From: CAMLIZ01 sp040758375
Lineage (GTDB): Bacteria > Pseudomonadota > Gammaproteobacteria > Burkholderiales > Burkholderiaceae_C
Length of the DNA: 13,528 nucleotides
Assembly (NCBI GenBank): GCA_040758375.1
Contig: JBFLWE010000114.1
Location: 1 to 13,528 of the forward strand
Direction of reading: 5' to 3'
Shown: positions 1 through 10,258 of the stretch, one piece after another
Layout: each line of letters starts with the position of its first letter
Position numbering within the stretch: position 1 is the stretch's first letter
The notes under the pieces: model-generated
Seen by the model: the letters and a program-made list of their open reading frames with translations, nothing else
Databases searched by the model: none
What the model was told of the DNA's origin: nothing
Position numbers and translations under genes: made by a program

Positions 1-23
1 ATCGCCCGCGAGCGGGCTCCTAC
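1..23 (-). repeat. REP-like palindrome at the end of the operon, overlapping the kinase stop codon
   Basis: Exact inverted copy (23 of 23) of the element at 13501-13523. The TAG near its start on the minus strand is the stop codon of the kinase gene (20-22). The GC-rich stem GCCCGC/GCGGGC just after the stop could protect the mRNA 3' end or aid termination. Neither can be judged because the window ends here and any following T-run is not seen. Confidence 0.75.
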
Positions 24-1382
24 GGTGGTTGCGGATGGTCGGCAGGCTGTGGCAGCCAGAGCGTCGCCACGGCACCGCGCGTGTTGGTGCGGGCCAGCAA
101 GCTGACGCCGCCGTCGTGCGCCTCGACGATCTGCCGCACCAACGCCAGGCCGATCCCCGAACCACCCGGCTTGGTGGTGAAGAACGGCACGAACAGGTTG
201 TCGCTGGCCGGCGGACCCTCGCCCTCGTCCAGTATCTCGATCAGCACCCGCTCGGCTTCCGTTCGCCAGCGAAGGGCCACCGCGCCCCGCATCGGCAGGC
301 TCGCCTCCACAGCGTTGCGCACCAGGTTGATCAAGGCCTGCTCGAGCTGGTCCGGATCGATCGACACGTGCAGATCCGGCCCGGACTCCAATGTCACCGG
401 CAGGCGGGATTCGAGCCGCGCCACCTTCTCCAGCAGCGGCCCCAGCGCCACCGTGCGCCGCTGCGGCGGCGGCAGTCGGGCGAGCCGGCTGTAGCTGGCG
501 AGAAAGCGCGACAACGCGCCGGCACGGTGGCCGATCAGCTCCAGGCCGCCGCGGAAATCCTCGCGCCAGTCCCCCGGCAGCGGGTCGCGCAGCGCCAACG
601 AGGCCAGTGTGCCGGCCATCGACTGGATCGGCGCCAGCGAGTTGTTTACCTCGTGACCGAGCACGCGCAGCAGGCGCTGCCATGCCTGCCGCTCCTCCTC
701 GCGCAGCACGCGGCCGACATCGTTGATTACCAGCAGGCGGCCGCCATGGCCTTCGGTGCGCAGGGGAGCATGGCGGATCTCGAAGCGTCCGCCGCGCCCG
801 GCGAACGGATGGTTCACCAGCTGACCGGACGGCAGGTCCAGCAGCACCTGCAGGCCCAGCGACTGAGCGCTGCGACCGAAAAGTTGGTGGCGGTCGGCCT
901 GCAGCAGACGCTGCGCGGCGGGATTGGCCAGGCGCAGCCGGGTTTCCTGGTCGAACACCAGCACGGCGTTGTCCAGCGCCGCCAGGGTCTTGCCCAGCAG
1001 GTAGGACGACTCCTCGAACTGCAGCCGCTCCTGCTGCAGGCGCTCGGCCAGCGCGTTGATGTCGTAGACCAGGTCGTCCAGGGCGCCACCGGGGCGGCCG
1101 CGCAAGCTGTAGTCGCCCAGCCGCAGCGCATCGAGCAGGCTTGCCAGCGACTGCAGCGGATGGACCAGCCGTCGCCGCTGCCAGCGCAGCAGCAGCACCA
1201 CCGCCAGCACCGCTGCAGCCAGCAGCCAGCCGTCGGCTTCGCGCCAGTTCGCACCCTTCCAGGCCATGAGCACCGCAGCCAGCAGGCCCGGCGCGGCGAT
1301 CAGCACGCCGCCGCCGAGGATGCGCCGCTCGTAGGCCGGCAGCCGCGCCGATGCGGGGCGCGTTGGCGTCGACGGTGGCGGC

Positions 1383-1396
<14 letters not shown>
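20..1396 (-). CDS. NtrY-like membrane sensor histidine kinase
   Basis: Sensor kinase that should autophosphorylate on His and pass phosphate to the response regulator encoded just upstream. Two hydrophobic helices at about residues 26-46 and 57-71 are separated by a loop of about ten residues, so there is practically no periplasmic sensor domain. A HAMP-like linker follows (about 72-120), then a PAS domain (about 130-230, with LDNAVLVFD and ANPAAQRLL), an H-box LGHEVNNSLAPI with His248, an N-box around Asn357 and Asn361, a G1 box DEGEG at 390, an FFTTK motif near 405 and a G2 box GSGIGL near 412. All catalytic boxes look intact. The ATG lies inside the end of the regulator gene (14-bp overlap), which suggests translational coupling. 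The TAG stop at 20-22 lies inside a REP-like palindrome. Class (COG5000-like) is confident; the signal is unknown. The short loop suggests sensing in the membrane, through a partner such as the permeases, or through the cytoplasmic PAS domain. Confidence 0.93.
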
Positions 1397-2780
<1,384 letters not shown>

Positions 2781-2806
2781 GCCGCCTGGCTTCCCTCGTC
2801 CTCGTT

Positions 2807-2835
2807 GCACGCTCCGAAGCATAGTCGGAGCGTGC
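2807..2835. promoter_or_regulatory. Perfect 11-bp stem-loop between P4 and the response regulator
   Basis: GCACGCTCCGA at 2807-2817 and TCGGAGCGTGC at 2825-2835 are exact reverse complements around a 7-nt loop. It fills much of the 66-bp gap between the P4 stop (2847) and the regulator start (2780). There is no T-run after the stem on either strand, so it is not a canonical intrinsic terminator. It could be an mRNA stabiliser or processing hairpin that sets transporter and regulator levels separately, or a two-fold operator. Function is inferred; the repeat itself is seen directly. Confidence 0.7.
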
Positions 2836-2846
2836 GCCCAAGCGCG

Positions 2847-5282
2847 CTACTCGTGATGCAGCGCAATCACCGGATCGACCCGCAAGGCCCGCCGCAGAGG
2901 CAGCGTCGCGGCGAGTACGGCCATCGCCGCCACCAGCGCCACCACCGTGACGAACACCGCCGGATCAAGCGCGCGGGTGCGCATGTTCGGGTCGGCCAGC
3001 AGCTGCGACCAGGGCACCGCCAGCAACACGCCGATGGCCAGTCCGCTGGCGAGTTGCCAGCCGAGCTGGCGACCGAACTGGCGCAGGATCGCACCGGTGC
3101 CCGCACCGATCGCGCGGCGGATGCCGATCTCCTGCGTGCGCTGCTCCACGGAGAATGCCAGCACACCGTACAAGCCGGCGGCCGCGAGCAGCAGGGCCAC
3201 CACGCCGAGCGCCCCGAACACCTCGGTCAATATGGTCATGCCGACGCGGTCGCGCACCACGCTGGCCGCCTGGGTACTCTGCCCGTACACGGCCGCGTCC
3301 GCGTCGATGCCGCGCAGGACCCGGGCGAAGGTCGGCAGGAACACCGCCGCCGCACCCTCGGTACGCACCGCCAGCCCCATGCCCTGCAGCGGTCCCTGGC
3401 CCGCCGCCTGGGCCAGCGGCAACAGCAGGCCCGGACGTGGCCGGTTGAGCAGGCCGTCGAGCTGGAGTGACTGAATCACCCCGATCACCCGCAGGGTCTT
3501 CGCCTGCGGCCGGTTCGGCCACAGCACCACCTGCTGGCCGAGCGCATCGCGACCGGGCCAGAACCGCTCGGCCATCTTGCGGTCGATCACCGCCACGGCC
3601 TCGTGCTGCGCGTCGTCCTGGCGGGTGAAGAAGCGTCCCTCCTGCAGCTTCACGCCGAACACGTTGAGGAAGTCCGGATCGACGATGCCGAACTGGGCGC
3701 GCGGCCATCCTGCAGCCGGCTTGGGCTGGCCGAACGCGCCGACGAATTCGTGGCTGCCCAGCTCGGCCCCGGGCACGGTGTTGGTGGCGGTCACCGCGCA
3801 CACCCCGGCGGTCTCGCGCAGGCGCTCGGCGGCCCGCTGGAAGAACGCGATCCGGCGCGGGTCGTCCACGTACTGCGCGGGTGGCAGCGCGACGTGCGCG
3901 GTCGCCACCTGCGCCGCGTGGGCCACGCCCACCGGGGTGGCATGCAGCAATACGTCCAGCGCGCGGACGAAGGTGCCCGCGCCGACCAGCAGCACCACGG
4001 TCAGCGCGATCTCGCCCACCACCAGCATGCGTGCCACGCGCGGGAAGAACCGGCCCGAGCCCTTGCCGCCGTCGCGCAGGGCCTCCCGCAGGTCGACGCG
4101 GGCGGCGCGCCAGGCCGGCAGCAGGCCGACGAACAGGGTCGAGGCCATCGCAGCCGCCACCGCCGCGGCCACCACCGCCGGCCGGAGGCCGAAGTGGAGG
4201 TAGCTGCTCAGCGACTGCCCCTGCGCGGCATACATGCCGACCAGCCAGCGGTTGCCCAGCGTCACCATCGGCAAGGCGATGAGCAGCGCCCCCAGGCTGA
4301 GTCCGAGGCTTTCGGCGAGCGCGCCCGCCAGCAGCCGTCCGGGATGGCTGCCGAGGGCACTGCGCAGCGCGAGCTCGCGGCGACGCGTGAGCACCTGCAC
4401 CAGCTGCAGGTTGGCCACGTTCACGCAGGCCAGCAGCAGCACCGTGGCGCAGGCGCCGAACATCAGCCACACCCACCGCCGCAGGTCCTCCGGCACCAGT
4501 CCCAGCGCGAGCGGCTTGGCGATGATGCGCATCGTCATGGCACCCGCCGGCATCACCCGCTGCAGCGCCCCGGCCTGGGCATCCAGCGCGGCGCGCACCG
4601 ACGCGGCCGTCTCGCCCGGTTTCAGGCGCGCCACGCCGAGCAGGTCCGCATGCTCGCCGGACCGCAGCCGCAGCGGCTGCCACACCACGCTGTTTCCCGG
4701 AAAGCCGAAGCTGGCCGGGAGCACGCCGATCACCGTGGCCCAGCCGCCGTCGACGCGCACCGCACGACCGATGATCGACCGGTCGCAGCCAAAAGCATCC
4801 CGCCACAGCGACTCGCCGATCAGCACCACCGGGGGCGCCCCGGGCACCTCGTCCGCCGCAGCGAAGCCGCGACCCAGGAGCGGGTGCACGCCGAGCAGCG
4901 GCATCATCGAGGCGGTGAAGTTGCCGCCTTCGTAACGCGTCGCCCGATCGCCGGCGTCGAGCGATATGCCCGATTCCTGGTATGCCCCCAACAGGTCGAC
5001 GCCGGAAAGCGAGTCGCGCAGCAGCTGGTACTGCGCGCCATCCAGGCTGTCGATGCCGACGCCGGTGTCGCCCGCGCCGCCGACGGCATCCCGGATCGCG
5101 CCGATCGCCACCAGCCGGTCCGGCTGCGGGTATGGCAACGGTGCCAGGATGAGCGAGTACACCAGGCTGAAGACGAACAGGGTCAGGCCGAGGCCCACCC
5201 CGAGCACGGACACGGACAACAGGCTGTACCCCGGCCGGCGGCACAGCCGGCGCAACGCATCGCGCAGTTCGTTGACGACCAT
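2847..5282 (-). CDS. P4: ADOP/MacB-type ABC transporter permease with duplicated FtsX modules, divergent paralogue
   Basis: Inner-membrane permease of 811 aa with no ATPase domain of its own. Architecture: TM1 about 20-45 followed by APLPYPQPDRLVAIG; periplasmic MacB core-like domain about 55-265 (LLGRGF, VIGVLPASF); TM2-4 about 270-390 with the first FtsX motif NVANLQLVQVLTRRRELALRSALG; RVDLREALRDGGKG linker; TM5 about 415-437; second periplasmic domain about 440-675; TM6-8 about 685-795 with the second FtsX motif RTQEIGIRRAIGAG; end RVDPVIALHHE. This fits the ADOP family (about 800 aa, eight TMs). P4 keeps the classical RRRE(L/I)A motif, whereas P1-P3 have SRxHDxAVR at the same place. It starts one nucleotide after the P3 stop, with a strong ribosome site inside P3, so it is translationally coupled. 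It is the last permease of the block. Family is confident; substrate is unknown. Confidence 0.92.
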   Translation of the reverse strand: MVVNELRDALRRLCRRPGYSLLSVSVLGVGLGLTLFVFSLVYSLILAPLPYPQPDRLVAIGAIRDAVGGAGDTGVGIDSLDGAQYQLLRDSLSGVDLLGAYQESGISLDAGDRATRYEGGNFTASMMPLLGVHPLLGRGFAAADEVPGAPPVVLIGESLWRDAFGCDRSIIGRAVRVDGGWATVIGVLPASFGFPGNSVVWQPLRLRSGEHADLLGVARLKPGETAASVRAALDAQAGALQRVMPAGAMTMRIIAKPLALGLVPEDLRRWVWLMFGACATVLLLACVNVANLQLVQVLTRRRELALRSALGSHPGRLLAGALAESLGLSLGALLIALPMVTLGNRWLVGMYAAQGQSLSSYLHFGLRPAVVAAAVAAAMASTLFVGLLPAWRAARVDLREALRDGGKGSGRFFPRVARMLVVGEIALTVVLLVGAGTFVRALDVLLHATPVGVAHAAQVATAHVALPPAQYVDDPRRIAFFQRAAERLRETAGVCAVTATNTVPGAELGSHEFVGAFGQPKPAAGWPRAQFGIVDPDFLNVFGVKLQEGRFFTRQDDAQHEAVAVIDRKMAERFWPGRDALGQQVVLWPNRPQAKTLRVIGVIQSLQLDGLLNRPRPGLLLPLAQAAGQGPLQGMGLAVRTEGAAAVFLPTFARVLRGIDADAAVYGQSTQAASVVRDRVGMTILTEVFGALGVVALLLAAAGLYGVLAFSVEQRTQEIGIRRAIGAGTGAILRQFGRQLGWQLASGLAIGVLLAVPWSQLLADPNMRTRALDPAVFVTVVALVAAMAVLAATLPLRRALRVDPVIALHHE

Positions 5283-5283
5283 G

Positions 5284-7722
5284 TCACTCCCCCCTCAGCG
5301 CACGCATCGGCAACACCCGCGCGGCGCGCAGGGCCGGCAGCAGGCAGGCCAGCAGACCGGCCAGCGCCAGCAGCACGCAGACGCCCGCTACCGCCACCGG
5401 GTCGAATGCACTGCTGCGGTTGAGCTGCTCCAACACCGCACGCAGCAGGCCGGACAGCGCTAGCGCCAGCGCGATGCCGAGTGCCAGGCCGATGGCGATC
5501 TGCACCAGTCCGCTGCCCAGCACCAGCCGCAACAGGCGTCGCGGTGCCGCACCCAGCGCCAGCCGCACGCCGAACTCGCGTTCGCGCGCCGCCACCGCCA
5601 CCGCCATCACCGCGTACATGCCGGTCCCGGCGAGCAGCAGCGACAGCGAGGCGAAGATGCCGACCAGCAGCAGGTTCAGGCGCAACGGCGCGGTGGTGCC
5701 GGCGACCACATCACGCATGCTGCGCAGGTTGGCGATCGGCTGGTCCGGTGCCACCGAGGCTACCGCCTGGTGCACGGCTTCGCGGTAGCGATACGGGTCG
5801 CCCTGCACCTTCAGCGCGAAACGCATCGGTTCGAAGCCGCGGAAGATGCTCAAGGCCTGGTCGGTGATCTGCGCCAGCGGTACGTATACGATCTCGGAAC
5901 GGCCATCCAGCGCGCCAGTCTGGAAGGTGTCGTTCACCACGCCGACGATGCGCGCCGACCAAGCCCCGGCCCCCTGCCCCTGGTAGAGCATCTGGCCCAG
6001 CGCATGACCGCCGTAGCGATGGTCGGCCAGCGCCTGGTCGACCACCACCACCCGTTCGCTACCGCGCACGTCCTGGCGGGTGAACAGACGGCCCTCACTC
6101 AGATGGATGTCGAACAGGCCGAAGAACGCCGGCGAAACACCGTGGTACTGCGCGCTGAATTCCTCGCCGCCCGCAGCGTGTAGCGCTCCGAGGTTGAACT
6201 GCCCGCCACGCGTATCCGCGGGCAGGTTGGTGGTCGCTGCGGCATCGCTCGCACCGGGGATGGCGCGCAACCGATCCTCCAGCCGTTCGGCCAGCTGGTG
6301 CACCGAGACGGCATCCGGATAGCGCGCCAGCACCGGGGCCAGGTCGAAGGTGAGTATTCCATTGCTGGAGAAGCCCAGCGGCGTGCGCGATGCGTCGTAC
6401 AAGGTATGCAGGAACAGGCCGGCTGCACACAGCAGGCCGGTGGCCAGCGCCATCTGCACGACCACGAGAAACTTGCCGAGCCGGCCGCCGCGGGCACCGA
6501 TGCCAGTACGGCCACCCTCGCGCAACTCGTCGACGGTGGCCGCCGCACGCCCCCGCCACAGGCCCAGCGCGGCACTGAGCAGTGCCCCGAACAGGCCGAT
6601 GGCGAGCGCCATGCCCCAGGCCTTGGCGCCGAAGTGCAGTGCAGCGCCGCCCAGCCACTCGGCCGGGATATAGCCCTGCAACAGGCCCAGCCCGAGGACG
6701 GCCAGCGCAAGACCGATCGCCGCGCCGAGCAGGCCGATCAGCAGACCCTCGGCCAACGCGGGCAGGACCAGCCGGAACATCGGCGCACCCAGCGCGCTGC
6801 GCACCGCGGCATCGTGGGCTCGCGACAGCGAGCGCAACAGCATCAGGTTGCCCAGGTTCACCAGCGCGATGAGCAACACGAACAGCGCCGTGGCGAGGAA
6901 CAGGCCGAGCATCGGGCGGGCGCCGGCGTGCAGCCAGGCGCCGTAGTCCTCGGCGTCGAATCTCGAGTGCTTCCAGAATTCCACGTAGCGGCCACCCATC
7001 GGCGCGTACATCGCATGCATGCGCGTGTCGACCTGGGCAGCGACGGTGGCCGCGGTCGCGCCATCGGCCAGGCGTGCCAGCGCCAGGTAATTGGTCCCGT
7101 CGTCGCGACTGGCCGCAGGCAGGGCCAGCGGTAGCAGCAGGTCGCCCGGGATCCTCAGCGAGTCGTAGCTCGCCGGGAGCACGCCGACGATGGTATGACT
7201 GCGCCCTTCGATGGTCAGGTCGCGGCCGATCACGTCGGCGCGGCCGCCGAAGCGGCGCAGCCAGAAGCCGTGGCTGAGGATCACCACCGGTGGCCCGTGG
7301 GGCAGGTCTTCTTCCGGCGTGAAGTTCCGTCCCAGAGCCAGCGGCAGTCCGATCGTGGGCAGCAACCCGCGGTCGCCGTACATCACGGGGACCAGCTCCG
7401 GCTCGCCACCGCCGGCGATGTTCGCGGTCGGACCGGCCTGCACCAGACCCAGCGAGCGCACGCCTTCCAGTTGCCCGAAATGCTGGTATTGCTGGGGCGA
7501 TACGGCCCAGATACGGCCATCGCCCAGGCGTGGACCGAGCACCTGCAGTTGCGCCGGTCGCGGCACCGCCAGCGGCGCCATCAGTACCTGGTCGATCAGG
7601 GAGAACACCGCCACGCTGGCGCCGACGCCCAGCGCGAGCACGCCACCGGCCAGCAGCAGGAAGCCGGGCCGGCGCAGGGTGGCCCGCCAGGTACGCCAGA
7701 TTTCGCTCAACCAGACACGCAT
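5284..7722 (-). CDS. P3: ADOP/MacB-type ABC transporter permease with duplicated FtsX modules
   Basis: Inner-membrane permease of 812 aa. TM1 about 20-45; first periplasmic domain about 50-265 (NIAGGGEPELVPVMYGDRGLLP region, ALGRNF, HTIVGVLPASY); TM2-4 about 270-388 with VNLGNLMLLRSLSRAHDAAV; cytoplasmic linker VDELREGGRTG; TM5 about 418-438; second periplasmic domain about 440-680 (RIVGVVNDTF); TM6-8 about 682-800 with AVAAREREFGVRLALGAAP; end PALRAARVLPMRALRGE. It aligns along its whole length with P1 and P2. One oddity: the family's PLPYPxPxRLV segment after TM1, kept in P1, P2 and P4, is here APLAVPRPAQLQ, so the start of the first periplasmic domain has drifted. The ribosome site GGAGGGG lies 7 nt from the ATG in a 44-bp spacer homologous to the one before P2. 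Family is confident; substrate is unknown. Confidence 0.92.
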   Translation of the reverse strand: MRVWLSEIWRTWRATLRRPGFLLLAGGVLALGVGASVAVFSLIDQVLMAPLAVPRPAQLQVLGPRLGDGRIWAVSPQQYQHFGQLEGVRSLGLVQAGPTANIAGGGEPELVPVMYGDRGLLPTIGLPLALGRNFTPEEDLPHGPPVVILSHGFWLRRFGGRADVIGRDLTIEGRSHTIVGVLPASYDSLRIPGDLLLPLALPAASRDDGTNYLALARLADGATAATVAAQVDTRMHAMYAPMGGRYVEFWKHSRFDAEDYGAWLHAGARPMLGLFLATALFVLLIALVNLGNLMLLRSLSRAHDAAVRSALGAPMFRLVLPALAEGLLIGLLGAAIGLALAVLGLGLLQGYIPAEWLGGAALHFGAKAWGMALAIGLFGALLSAALGLWRGRAAATVDELREGGRTGIGARGGRLGKFLVVVQMALATGLLCAAGLFLHTLYDASRTPLGFSSNGILTFDLAPVLARYPDAVSVHQLAERLEDRLRAIPGASDAAATTNLPADTRGGQFNLGALHAAGGEEFSAQYHGVSPAFFGLFDIHLSEGRLFTRQDVRGSERVVVVDQALADHRYGGHALGQMLYQGQGAGAWSARIVGVVNDTFQTGALDGRSEIVYVPLAQITDQALSIFRGFEPMRFALKVQGDPYRYREAVHQAVASVAPDQPIANLRSMRDVVAGTTAPLRLNLLLVGIFASLSLLLAGTGMYAVMAVAVAAREREFGVRLALGAAPRRLLRLVLGSGLVQIAIGLALGIALALALSGLLRAVLEQLNRSSAFDPVAVAGVCVLLALAGLLACLLPALRAARVLPMRALRGE
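5287..5296 (-). promoter_or_regulatory. Strong Shine-Dalgarno of P4 inside the end of P3
   Basis: The minus strand reads GAGGGGGGAG ending 4 nt before the P4 ATG, within the last codons of P3. The junction reads TGA, one base, ATG. This fixes the P4 start and implies that ribosomes finishing P3 reinitiate on P4. Confidence 0.65.
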
Positions 7723-7766
7723 GCCGTATCCCCTCCGGAAGATGAGGTCATTGCAGTCATCACCGC
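7723..7766 (-). repeat. 44-bp P2/P3 spacer, homologous to the P1/P2 spacer
   Basis: By hand alignment this spacer matches the one at 10215-10258 at 32 of 44 positions with no gaps. The shared parts are GCGGyGATGACTGCA just after the upstream stop and a ribosome site 7 nt before CGGC-ATG. Here the Shine-Dalgarno is GGAGGGG (7730-7736), a near-ideal match. Equal length and conserved non-coding bases suggest that the spacer was copied with the permease gene. Confidence 0.75.
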
Positions 7767-10214
7767 TCAGTCGCCGCGCAGGACCGCCATCGGCTGCACG
7801 CGCGATGCGCGCAGCGCCGGCAGCAGGCAGGCCAGCAGGCCGGACAGGGCCAGGCAGACGCAGACACCGGCGATGTCGATCGGATCGACCAGGGCCAGCA
7901 CGCTTTGCTCACGGATCACCGAAGGCAGGGCGCGCGCGACACCGACCGACATGAGCACACCCACCGCCAGGCCGACGCCCACCTGAAGCAAACCCTCCCG
8001 CATCACTGCCCGGACCAGTCGCCGTGGCGCTGCCCCCAGCGCCTGACGCAAACCAAACTCCCGCTCGCGCGCCGTCACCGCCACCGCCATCACCGCATAG
8101 AGACCGGCAGCGGCCAGCAGCAGCGCCAGCGCGGCGAACAGGCCGACCAGCGCCAGCACCATTACCGTGGACTGGCTGGTCTGGGCGACCACCTCGCGCA
8201 TGGTGCGGATGTTCGCGATGGGCTGCTCCGGATCGACCGCGTGCACCGCCCGCCGGATCGCATCGGCGTAGCTTCCCGGATTGCCATGCACGGACAGCGC
8301 GAAGCGTATCGGGAAGTAGCTGCGCACGATCCTGAGCTCGTGATCCGGCACCTGGACGAACGGGAGGTAGAGGGTGTCCAGCGGCGGATTCATCGCGCCG
8401 AGCTGGCGGGTGTCGTCGGCCACGCCCACGATGCGGACGCTCCACGTCTTCCCTTCCACCCCCGTATCGCGGGTGATCGTCTTGCCCAGCGCATGCCCGC
8501 CAAAGCGGTGGCGGGCCAGCGAGCGGCTGACGATCGCCACCCGTTCACCGCCGGCCGTATCGGTATCCGAAAAGTCGCGGCCTTCGCGCACCGGTATGTG
8601 GAACAGCCGGAAGAAGTTGTCGTCCACGCCCCGGAACTGGAAGCCCAGCCCCCTCGCATTGGCAATCTCGAACCCGCCGATCCTGAACTGGTCGCCCTCG
8701 GTGCCGGTGGGCAGGTTGGTGGTGACGGCGGCGTCGATCACGCCAGGCTGCGCGCGCAGGCTACCGACCACCTTGCGCGCCAGCTGCTGCACCTGTGCGG
8801 CGTCGGGGTAGGTCGCTTGGACCGGCGCCATTTCGAAGGTGACGATGCCGTGGTCATCGAAGCCCAACGGAGTGCGTGCGGCGGCATAGAGCGTGTGCAG
8901 GAACAGCCCGGCCACGCCCAGCAACGCCGCGGCCATCGCCACCTGCGCTACGACCAGCGCCCTGCCAAGGCGCCCGCTGCGCACGCTGACGCCGGTGCGC
9001 CCGCCTTCGCGCAATTCCCCCATCGAGGTGTCGCGCCGACGTCCCTGCCACGCACCGAGCAGCGCCGAGAGCACCGCCCCCGCCAGCCCCAGGCCCAGCG
9101 CCAGCGGCCACGCCCACGGCGAGAGGCGCACCGCCCCCTGGCTGAGCCAGCCGTCGGGCATGAGCCGGGCCAGCAGATGCAGCCCCAGACCCGCCAGCCC
9201 CAGGCCCAGTCCGGCGCCGAGCACACCGACCAGCAGGCCCTTGCCCAGCGCCGGCCACGCCAAGCGGAGACGGGACGCGCCCAGCGCAACGCGCACGGCC
9301 GCATCGTGGACCCTCGACAGGGTGCGAAGCAGCATCAGGTTGGTCAGATTGACGAGGGCGATCACCAGCACGACCACGGCACACGCCAGGAAGAATCCCA
9401 GCACCGGGCGATCGGCCGCGTGCAGCGCCGAAGCCAGCGGCTCCGCACCAAAGGCCATGCGCAACATCTTCGCCGCATATGGATCGCTGGACGGCTTGTC
9501 CGCATACATCGCCTGCAGCCGTCCGCGCACCTCGGCCGACACTGCGGACACCGACACTCCCGGCTTCAGCCGGGCGACCGCCAGGAAGTTGGTGCCGTCG
9601 TTGTGACTGACCGCAGGCAACGCAGCCGGCAGCATCACGTCGCCGTCGACCAGGTGGAAGTCTGCCGGCAGTACGCCGACGATCGTGCGTGGCCGCCCTT
9701 CGATCTTCAACACCCGACCGAGGACATCCGGATCACCACCGAAGCGATGCATCCACAGTGCATGGCCGAGGATCATTGCCCGGGGTCCGCCACGGGAATC
9801 CTCCTCGACGCTGAAATTGCGCCCGATCACCGGCTTCACGCCCAGGGTCGGCAGCAGCTGCCGGTTGGCGAAGATCGCCCTGACCTGCTCCGGAGTGCCC
9901 CCGCCGGCCAGGTTCACCGCTGGCGCGTAGCGCTCGAACAGCCCCACCGGCTCCACCCCGCTCACTGCCTGGATATGCTGGAACTGCTCCGGCGAGAGCG
10001 ATTGCACGTGCCCTTCGTCCACCATGCCGATGGCCACGAGCCGCTGCGGGTCCGCGTACGGCAGGGGCTTCAGCAACGCGCCGTCGACCAGGCTGAAGAC
10101 CGCCGTGCTGACCCCCACCCCCAGTGCCAGCACGGCACCGGCAAGCAGGAGAAAGCGCGGCCGCCGAAGGCTGGCACGCCAGCTGCCCCAGAGCTCGTGA
10201 AGCCAGATATTCAT
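7767..10214 (-). CDS. P2: ADOP/MacB-type ABC transporter permease with duplicated FtsX modules
   Basis: Inner-membrane permease of 815 aa. TM1 about 21-45 with LLKPLPYADPQRLVAIG; first periplasmic domain about 55-268 (VNLAGGGTPEQ, IGRNF, RTIVGVLPADF); TM2-4 about 270-390 with VNLTNLMLLRTLSRVHDAAV; linker MGELREGGRTG; TM5 about 418-440; second periplasmic domain about 442-683 (VRIVGVADDTRQLG, GNPGSYADAIRRAVHAVDPEQPIAN region); TM6-8 about 684-802 with AVTAREREFGLRQALGAAP; end PALRASRVQPMAVLRGD. It is a close paralogue of P1 and P3; the periplasmic domains differ most and the membrane and cytoplasmic parts least, as expected if the four permeases share an ATPase but differ in substrate or partner. 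The start is supported by GAAGGGA 7 nt upstream of the ATG. A possible earlier ATG in the spacer is out of frame. Family is confident; substrate is unknown. Confidence 0.92.
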   Translation of the reverse strand: MNIWLHELWGSWRASLRRPRFLLLAGAVLALGVGVSTAVFSLVDGALLKPLPYADPQRLVAIGMVDEGHVQSLSPEQFQHIQAVSGVEPVGLFERYAPAVNLAGGGTPEQVRAIFANRQLLPTLGVKPVIGRNFSVEEDSRGGPRAMILGHALWMHRFGGDPDVLGRVLKIEGRPRTIVGVLPADFHLVDGDVMLPAALPAVSHNDGTNFLAVARLKPGVSVSAVSAEVRGRLQAMYADKPSSDPYAAKMLRMAFGAEPLASALHAADRPVLGFFLACAVVVLVIALVNLTNLMLLRTLSRVHDAAVRVALGASRLRLAWPALGKGLLVGVLGAGLGLGLAGLGLHLLARLMPDGWLSQGAVRLSPWAWPLALGLGLAGAVLSALLGAWQGRRRDTSMGELREGGRTGVSVRSGRLGRALVVAQVAMAAALLGVAGLFLHTLYAAARTPLGFDDHGIVTFEMAPVQATYPDAAQVQQLARKVVGSLRAQPGVIDAAVTTNLPTGTEGDQFRIGGFEIANARGLGFQFRGVDDNFFRLFHIPVREGRDFSDTDTAGGERVAIVSRSLARHRFGGHALGKTITRDTGVEGKTWSVRIVGVADDTRQLGAMNPPLDTLYLPFVQVPDHELRIVRSYFPIRFALSVHGNPGSYADAIRRAVHAVDPEQPIANIRTMREVVAQTSQSTVMVLALVGLFAALALLLAAAGLYAVMAVAVTAREREFGLRQALGAAPRRLVRAVMREGLLQVGVGLAVGVLMSVGVARALPSVIREQSVLALVDPIDIAGVCVCLALSGLLACLLPALRASRVQPMAVLRGD

Positions 10215-10258
10215 GCCGAGTTCCCTTCAGGAGTTGGAGTCGCTGCAGTCATCGCCGC
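10215..10258 (-). repeat. 44-bp P1/P2 spacer, homologous to the P2/P3 spacer
   Basis: Same length as the spacer at 7723-7766 and 32 of 44 bases identical by hand alignment. It carries the P2 ribosome site GAAGGGA (10222-10228) 7 nt before the ATG. No promoter or terminator is visible in it. Confidence 0.75.

Noticed and set aside
2781..2822. Longer N-terminus for the response regulator from the ATG at 2820-2822
   Set aside because: The extra 14 residues precede the receiver domain, the ATG sits in the loop of a perfect stem-loop, and no ribosome site precedes it.
2807..2835. Intrinsic terminator between P4 and the regulator
   Set aside because: The stem is perfect but neither strand has a T-run after it, so I call it a hairpin of unknown role.
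3603..5423. A 606-codon plus-strand open frame antisense to P4
   Set aside because: Same low-complexity His/Arg/Gln composition, no recognisable motif or ribosome site; explained by GC bias opposite P4.
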